A stretch of 64,000 nucleotides of DNA, from NCBI RefSeq assembly GCF_947498825.1, contig NZ_CANMLV010000001.1:620001-684000 (forward strand), read 5' to 3'. Positions 58,828 to 64,000 of the stretch are shown piece after piece (position 1 is the stretch's first letter; each line of letters begins with the position of its first letter). The notes below the pieces were generated by a model that was not told where the DNA came from, ran no database searches, and saw only the letters and a list, made by a program, of their open reading frames with translations. This DNA is from an uncultured Cedecea sp. (GTDB taxonomy: Bacteria > Pseudomonadota > Gammaproteobacteria > Enterobacterales > Enterobacteriaceae). The position numbers were made by a program, and so were the translations under genes.

Positions 58828-59934
58828 ATGTTTTATCGTTTATGGACCTTAATCCGTAAAGAACTACAATCGCTGTTGCGCGAACCTCAGACACGTGCGT
58901 TGCTGATTATTCCTGTGCTGGTTCAGGTCATCATCTTTCCTTTTGCCGCAACGCTCGAAATGACAAATGCCACCATCGCTATCTTTGACGAAGATAATGG
59001 CAACCATTCTGTTGAACTCACCCAGCGCATTGCTAAGGCGAGTGCGTTCAGCGAAGTACTATTATTAAGGAGCAGTGCCGAGATTGGGCCTGTAATTGAT
59101 AATCAGAAAGCACTGTTGGTTATCCGTTTTCCAGAGCATTTTTCCGGTAATCTGACACAATTGCGCCCCACTACATTAAATATCTTGCTGGATGGACGTA
59201 ACTCAAACAGCGCTCAAATAGCGGCTAATTATCTACAACAGATAGTCAAAAATTATCAGCAGGAGTTAGTGGCTGGTCAGCCGAAAATAAATAATAGTGA
59301 GTTAATCGTTCGTAACTGGTATAACCCGAATCTGGACTATAAATGGTTTGTGGTGCCTTCTTTAATTGCCCTGATAACCACCATTGGTATTTTAATTGTC
59401 ACCTCGCTTTCAGTTGCCCGCGAACGTGAGCAGGGTACGATGGACCAATTGATTGTCTCGCCGCTGGCGACCTGGCAGATTTTTATTGGCAAAGCGGTTC
59501 CAGCTCAAGTGGTGGCGCTGGCTCAGGCAACCATCGTCCTGGCGGCAGGCATTTGGGGTTATCAGATCCCCTTCTCAGGTTCACTGCTACTGTTCTACTT
59601 CACCATGATTGTCTATGGTTTTTCACTGGTGGGATTTGGACTGCTGATCTCAACGCTCTGTTCAACTCAGCAACAGGCCTTTATTGGGGTATTTGTGTTT
59701 ATGATGCCAGCAATCCTGTTATCAGGATATGTTTCGCCCGTTGAGAATATGCCGGTCTGGTTACAGGATATCACCTGGGTAAATCCTATTCGGCATTTCA
59801 CAGACATCACTAAGCAAATTTATTTAAAGGATGCAGATTTTGGAATTATCTGGAATAGCTTGTGGCCACTATTGGTAATAGCGGCCACAACGGGTTCAGC
59901 GGCGTACTGGCTGTTTCGACGAAAAATTGCCTGA
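58828..59934 (+). CDS. ybhR: ABC exporter permease YbhR
   Basis: A 368-residue ABC-2 permease, the E. coli length, paralogous to YbhS with the same layout ([29 protein letters not shown]). It starts 8 bases after ybhS with AGGAGAAG. It forms the heteromeric pore with YbhS. Its 3' end overlaps the convergent ybhQ by 39 bases. Confidence 0.95.
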   Translation: MFYRLWTLIRKELQSLLREPQTRALLIIPVLVQVIIFPFAATLEMTNATIAIFDEDNGNHSVELTQRIAKASAFSEVLLLRSSAEIGPVIDNQKALLVIRFPEHFSGNLTQLRPTTLNILLDGRNSNSAQIAANYLQQIVKNYQQELVAGQPKINNSELIVRNWYNPNLDYKWFVVPSLIALITTIGILIVTSLSVAREREQGTMDQLIVSPLATWQIFIGKAVPAQVVALAQATIVLAAGIWGYQIPFSGSLLLFYFTMIVYGFSLVGFGLLISTLCSTQQQAFIGVFVFMMPAILLSGYVSPVENMPVWLQDITWVNPIRHFTDITKQIYLKDADFGIIWNSLWPLLVIAATTGSAAYWLFRRKIA

Positions 59935-60303
59935 TTTTTCTTTATGGACCAAGGAGTAAATAGCGGGACCCGCTATCATTGCCAGACCTGCGATACTCAG
60001 TAATAAAGGGCTGTGTACCACACGTGACAGCAACCAAAGAGCTATCAAGGCTGTGCCAAAATACCAAGTGGTGGTTAACTCTTCGAGAAAATCACCGATA
60101 TCTCGTAGCATACCACTACGAAAATGCTGAAAGGCAAACATCAAAATGACAGTAAAGATGTAAAGCAGACACAAACCAATCCCGACGGGGATCAGGGAGG
60201 CCGTTTTCCAGCCAACTAGCAACGCACCGATAACGGCAAGATGCAGCATAATCTGCCAGCAACTTAACCCGGTAGTCACTCGTATCCGTTGTTGCCACTT
60301 CAT
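59896..60303 (-). CDS. ybhQ: YbhQ family inner-membrane protein
   Basis: A 135-residue, four-helix membrane protein matching E. coli YbhQ (136 aa): [20 protein letters not shown] and [22 protein letters not shown] are strongly conserved. Function unknown. It ends inside the 3' end of ybhR on the other strand. Confidence 0.92.
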   Translation of the reverse strand: MKWQQRIRVTTGLSCWQIMLHLAVIGALLVGWKTASLIPVGIGLCLLYIFTVILMFAFQHFRSGMLRDIGDFLEELTTTWYFGTALIALWLLSRVVHSPLLLSIAGLAMIAGPAIYSLVHKEKSGNFSSKQPVRR

Positions 60304-60721
60304 ATTCTCTCTCCTGCGTTCTTTCTTACTGCTATTCAGAGTACGCGAGTGTACGGAAAAATCATCCGTATACGTCCTTTTTGTGACAAAAATTACATTT
60401 TATTTACCAAAAAAGTGAAAAATATGGCATCGCGCACCCTCTGAAGAACAAATTTCACTCATTTCCACACATTTTGTCGATCCGGATTTATCATCATTCT
60501 CCTAAAAATTTAAATCACTTTTGGGCAACATGGATACCACTAAGGCCAGAACAACTTAAAGGATGATGGGCATAATGCTTTTCCTGGATAACCGAGATGC
60601 TCGCTTACATTAGAAATGTTTCACTGGTCGCTATATCAATATTGAATTAAATCCCCATCATGCAATTTTTCCGATTAACTAACGGGTGCCTCTTACTGTC
60701 AGATACAGAGATCTTTTATTT
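60304..60721. other. Intergenic region between ybhQ and the phosphoesterase gene
   Basis: About 418 bp of AT-rich DNA with the ybhQ promoter region. A 61-codon plus-strand frame starting at 60660 has no support. It marks the end of the E. coli-like block and the start of accessory DNA. Confidence 0.5.
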
Positions 60722-62047
60722 TTATGAACGCCAGAATCCTGTAGCGACGAAAATAATTTCGTCCCCTTTAACGAGACGAATTTCTTTCCCGTCAACAAAC
60801 ACCGTACTATTATATCCAGCCATTGTGAATATTCTAACTCGTTGAGTAGTCATAACAACTGATGGCATATAAATTTTTTCTGACCATAAAGCATTACGCA
60901 TAACTATTTCAACATAGCGATATTTTTTCACGGCATCATTTATCATTTTAGCTGTTATTGTTGTAGCATTTTCAAACTCAAGAGTATGGTAAATAACTTT
61001 GTTATCTGTATTCATTTTAACGATTTTATTTCTCAGGGCGTTAATTTCATTCCATGTTGTTTTCCCATAAATTTTTTCGATACCGTAGTACTCCTGAGAA
61101 CCATACGTGCTATCTTTACTTGGAATATCATTTTCGTATTTTTTATTCATTAAGACATTAGCTTTGAGGAATATTTTTTTTGTTTCTTCACCTACAACAT
61201 GGGATATGCCCTTTGCAAGCACAGACAGGGTCGGTAATAATATTGTACTATCGTGTTCAGGCAAAGGAGTATTTTCATAAAAATTCCATGCATTAAACAC
61301 CAATCTATCATTGTGTATTTTTAACAAATAGCCTGTCCCTTTTTTAGTTATACCATTTTCGCCTCTGGTTAAACTAGGTATTTCGATTAATGTTCCAAAA
61401 GGTCTTTGTATTGATTCAATAACACCAAAACCATTATGAATATGTCCATTTAACATGACTATTTGCGGATATGCTAAAAATATTTCCTTTAACTCTTCAT
61501 CTTGATCGCCAAAACCACCGAACAGCCCCGCTCTCCAGTGAGTCGAGTTGAAAGCTTGATGAGTCATGACAAATATAGGTTTACCACTCTCCGCTTTTTC
61601 AGCAAGTTTCTCCCTCAAAAAAATCATGGATTCTTCATTTAACTCCATTTTTTCTCTAAGGCCGAGATCGGTATTTAAAAGCAGGAAATGATATCCTTCA
61701 ATCCATGCGTCAATACACATAGTCCCTTCCTGATATACAATCCCGCATTGTTTAAGATATGAATGATATAATTCAATTAAATCTGGGTCTAAGGATTTAT
61801 CAGCTTTGGCTCCTGTTCTTACATCATGATTCCCTAGCATTAATAGTAAGTTAGCATGATATTTTGATGGAAATTCATTCATGAAAGTAGCAAAAGCCTT
61901 CTGCCTGTCGTGATGGTAATCACCAATATCCCCCCCCATCAGTAGTCCTGTTGCACCATGGCCAACAATATTAGTAATTGATTTATGCAAGACCATTCTG
62001 TCTTCATCGGAGTTTTGATGAATATCACTTATTATACCAATAACCAT
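60722..62047 (-). CDS. Calcineurin-like metallophosphoesterase with shared C-terminal domain
   Basis: A 441-residue protein. The N-terminal 250 residues are a complete metallophosphoesterase: SDIHQ (D8, H10), GGD (D40), GNHD (N73, H74), THQ (H163) and GHIH (H202, H204), enough for a di-metal site. A linker of about 100 residues follows, and the last 78 (from I364, ITAKMINDAV) resemble the C terminus of the protein at 49535-50560. No signal peptide or membrane helix. GAGGAGTGAATT precedes the ATG. The gene is strongly AT-rich, flanked by a TnpB fragment and stands alone, suggesting horizontal gain. The substrate is unknown; phosphodiesterase activity on nucleotides or lipids is the family default. 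Confidence 0.85.
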   Translation of the reverse strand: MVIGIISDIHQNSDEDRMVLHKSITNIVGHGATGLLMGGDIGDYHHDRQKAFATFMNEFPSKYHANLLLMLGNHDVRTGAKADKSLDPDLIELYHSYLKQCGIVYQEGTMCIDAWIEGYHFLLLNTDLGLREKMELNEESMIFLREKLAEKAESGKPIFVMTHQAFNSTHWRAGLFGGFGDQDEELKEIFLAYPQIVMLNGHIHNGFGVIESIQRPFGTLIEIPSLTRGENGITKKGTGYLLKIHNDRLVFNAWNFYENTPLPEHDSTILLPTLSVLAKGISHVVGEETKKIFLKANVLMNKKYENDIPSKDSTYGSQEYYGIEKIYGKTTWNEINALRNKIVKMNTDNKVIYHTLEFENATTITAKMINDAVKKYRYVEIVMRNALWSEKIYMPSVVMTTQRVRIFTMAGYNSTVFVDGKEIRLVKGDEIIFVATGFWRS

Positions 62048-62464
62048 AATTCACTCCTCATAATATACATATCAAAATGACATGGTGAACTATAATAAAT
62101 ATAGTCATATGCTAAACAACAATATAATCACTCACTTATATTTAATAACAATGAGTTATGTTTCCTACAAGAAAACCGTCTATGCTTGTTTATTGAAAAT
62201 ATATATTGATAAAAACAATATTCGCATCATTCTCATCGGTATTTAATTAATAATATATGAACGACGCTATACGTGGATAAAAGCGAACAGCCTCTATTCC
62301 AGGATTGAACAGTTTGGTGATAAGTTATTTGAATCATTTACTACTTAATAATGATAATTGTCAAGTCATAATGACGATTTTTTATTCGGAATGTCTTCGT
62401 ATTTGCTGCACCCCACAATTGTAGATTCAATCTGTCAACGCAACCTCTCTTTTAATTATCTTTT
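62048..62464. other. AT-rich accessory DNA
   Basis: About 417 bp, very AT-rich. A short open stretch reading SLYSRIEQFGDKLFESFTT then stop (about 62285-62347, plus strand) looks like the C-terminal tail of a lost gene, but I cannot name it. No repeat copy or insertion-sequence end was recognised. Confidence 0.4.
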
Positions 62465-62707
62465 TCACGTGATTTTCAGTCTACAACTGATCGCCGCGTT
62501 GATATCCTGATCATGACTGGCATTACAGCCGGAACACTTCCATTCCCGCACCTTTAGCGGCATTTCTGGCATCTTGTGACCGCAGCAATGACAGTTTTTC
62601 GAACTGGCGAACCACTGAATCAGTTTGACCAGGTAACCCTCTGCCGACTCTGCTTGGTATGAGCGTTTTTCCACAAATCCAGAGCATGCCGCATCCCTGA
62701 TATGGCG
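62465..62707 (-). pseudogene. Fragment of an IS200/IS605-type TnpB (zinc-ribbon end)
   Basis: The minus strand encodes RDAACSGFVEKRSYQAESAE followed by GYLVKLIQWFASSKNCHCCG, then KCSGCNASHDQDINAA. This is the C-terminal zinc ribbon of TnpB: the CHCC and CSGC pairs, WFASSKxC, and the catalytic Asp in HDQDINAA. The guide-binding and most of the RuvC part are missing, there is no tnpA, and no left or right end was found. A dead remnant that marks past mobile-element activity. Confidence 0.85.
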
Positions 62708-62986
62708 GGTAAGGCGACGGCCACTCTATAATGAGGCTTCATTGCAGATGTAAAACAGAGACAACCAAAACACCTGAAATATCTGCTTCAACAAGTACCC
62801 GCCAGCAAAAAACCAATAATTTGAAGCAGAACAGCACACTGATGATGATAATTTATTACTTTTTAACATAACAATGACACCTGAAATTTATTGTGCGATG
62901 TACAAAATGATAAATACAGTTGCCGCTATTAGTTTATTATTATCAATGTAATAATGGTATCTATCCCGACAGACTGGAACATAGCA
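62708..62986. other. Region upstream of the SorC-type regulator
   Basis: About 280 bp. The first part may be further, unreadable tnpB debris; the rest is AT-rich promoter region. A TnpB guide (omega/reRNA) should lie beyond the tnpB stop, on its minus-strand 3' side below 62465; none is evident. Confidence 0.4.
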
Positions 62987-63970
62987 ATGGACGAGAATGA
63001 GAAAAAAAGTAGTAGTTTATTTGATAATGACCCCATTCTTTATGCTACATGGCTTTATTATCAGGATGGCCTCAGTCAAACTGAGGTTGCCCATGCGATG
63101 GGGATCTCAAGAGTCACGGTCGTAAAATATCTGCAGACTGCGCGTGAAAAAGGTTATGTGAATATTAGCCTTGATGCCAAGTCATTTTCATCTATTGAGC
63201 TCGCTATCAATATAAAAAACAAATTTAATCTATACAATGTCATTATTATTCCTGACAGCCAGCAGGATAATAGTAGTCTGGGTAATGCCGCCCGTCGCGA
63301 GCATCTGGCCAGAGCGGGTGGTATGTATTTGAGTCAGGTTGTCGAAGACAATGATTTCCTGGGCGTTGCCTGGGGGAGAACCATTCACAGAATGGGGCAT
63401 ATTATGTCACCGAAACCCTCCAATAATGTCACCGTGTTACAGATGCTCGGCTCAATGCCTGCTCAACCTGATTTTACAACGATTGAGTCTTCGTCCTTGA
63501 TCGCCAATAAATTTTCCGGCAGTTGTGTGAACCTGCATGTCCCGGCGGTTGTTTCCAGTGCCTCGCTGGCTGCGGAATTACAGGCAGAACCTATTATTCA
63601 GGCCAATTTTTCCGCGCTGAATAAATGTAATAAGGCGTTGTTTGTCGTCGGTAATGTACAGGACAGCAATCCACTGATCTCAAGCGGTGTCCTCTCTAAA
63701 ATAGAGATGCAGACTTATCGTGATCTTGGTGCCGTTGGGGTTATTTGTGGGCGTTTTTATGATAAAGATGGCAATCATATCCCTGCCGAAGTGGATTTAC
63801 GTATTTTAGGGATAAGTCTGGCCCAGTTACGTAATATTGAGCGTCGTATATTCCTTGCCATTGGTGAGGAAAACTTTGCCGCAACGCTCGGCGCAATCCG
63901 TGGTGGCTATGTTTCTGACTTGATTATTGATGAAACAACAGCTAATTATCTTAATACTTGTCAGCCTTAG
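62987..63970 (+). CDS. SorC/DeoR-family sugar-binding transcriptional regulator
   Basis: A 327-residue regulator from the ATG at 62987; an in-frame ATG at 62954 would give 338. Neither start has a good ribosome-binding site. An N-terminal helix-turn-helix (YYQDGLSQTEVAHAMGISRVTVVKYLQTARE) is followed by a SorC-type phospho-sugar-binding domain (GVAWGRTIHRMG, AVGVICGRFYDKDG, GGYVSDLIIDE). Such proteins (LsrR, DeoR2-type, SorC) control an adjacent sugar operon; here that would begin just past the right edge, since AAAAAGGATTTC appears at the window end. The sugar cannot be told. Confidence 0.87.
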   Translation: MDENEKKSSSLFDNDPILYATWLYYQDGLSQTEVAHAMGISRVTVVKYLQTAREKGYVNISLDAKSFSSIELAINIKNKFNLYNVIIIPDSQQDNSSLGNAARREHLARAGGMYLSQVVEDNDFLGVAWGRTIHRMGHIMSPKPSNNVTVLQMLGSMPAQPDFTTIESSSLIANKFSGSCVNLHVPAVVSSASLAAELQAEPIIQANFSALNKCNKALFVVGNVQDSNPLISSGVLSKIEMQTYRDLGAVGVICGRFYDKDGNHIPAEVDLRILGISLAQLRNIERRIFLAIGEENFAATLGAIRGGYVSDLIIDETTANYLNTCQP

Positions 63971-64000
63971 TCATTATATAAAAAGGATTTCTCAGATAAG

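Noticed and set aside
62345-62365. Fur-box-like TAATAATGATAATTGTC
   Set aside because: Only the left half matches; such runs are expected by chance in this AT-rich stretch.

Overview
The window comes from a chromosome of the Enterobacterales. Most proteins are close homologues of Escherichia coli genes, in long collinear blocks: cspD-macBA-ybjX-ybjD-poxB-ltaE-ybjT-amiD-artPIQMJ-rlmC-ybjO-ybjN-rimK, nfsA/grxA/rybB/ybjJI, mntR/mntS-ompX/rhtA-dps-glnHPQ-rlmF, ybiB-dinG, and rhlE-ybhGFSRQ. It is not E. coli or Salmonella. The xapRBA cluster sits between rimK and nfsA. A block that lies far away in E. coli (yohO-bglX-dld-pbpG-yohD-dusC, with roxA in front) sits between dinG and rhlE. ybjC, ybjM, ybjL, rcdA and cecR are missing. 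A dispersed palindromic repeat of about 127 bp (ends TATACCC/GGGTATA) occurs at eight places. A member of a Yersiniaceae- or Budviciaceae-like lineage is plausible, but the genus cannot be fixed from this sequence alone.

Layout. 1-11.7 kb: stress and envelope genes (cold-shock-like CspD, MacAB efflux, YbjX, an OLD-family nuclease, pyruvate oxidase, threonine aldolase, AmiD). 12-15.9 kb: arginine ABC transporter with ArgR-type operators. 15.9-23.3 kb: a minus-strand run (rlmC, ybjO, ybjN, rimK, xanthosine cluster, nfsA). 23.5-27.7 kb: grxA, the sigma-E small RNA RybB, an unrecognised lipoprotein, ybjJI. 27.7-28.4 kb: a decayed acetyltransferase gene ending in a repeat copy. 28.4-36 kb: manganese regulator MntR and small protein MntS with two operators, OmpX, RhtA, Dps, the glutamine transporter with a sigma-54-like promoter, RlmF. 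36-37.9 kb: a gene-poor AT-rich stretch with an orphan helix-turn-helix ORF, a lipoprotein remnant and an orphan strong terminator. 38-49.4 kb: housekeeping genes, including the 35-residue YohO. 49.5-54.5 kb: an unrecognised peptidase-like protein, a LysR regulator, dusC, rhlE. 55-60.3 kb: the YbhGFSR exporter and YbhQ. 60.7-64 kb: accessory DNA with a metallophosphoesterase, a TnpB fragment and a SorC-type regulator.

The most novel observation is that two otherwise unrelated AT-rich genes (49535-50560 and 60722-62047) share a C-terminal domain of about 80 residues. In one it is joined to a permuted papain/NlpC-P60-like His...Cys module, in the other to a complete metallophosphoesterase. Neither protein has a signal peptide. 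This looks like one sorting, binding or delivery module carried by two different enzymes. Other points worth a second look are the tandem MntR boxes, an orphan Fur-like site before dps, a candidate small RNA ending at 37494, and the repeat family with its apparent effect on the acetyltransferase gene and on roxA.
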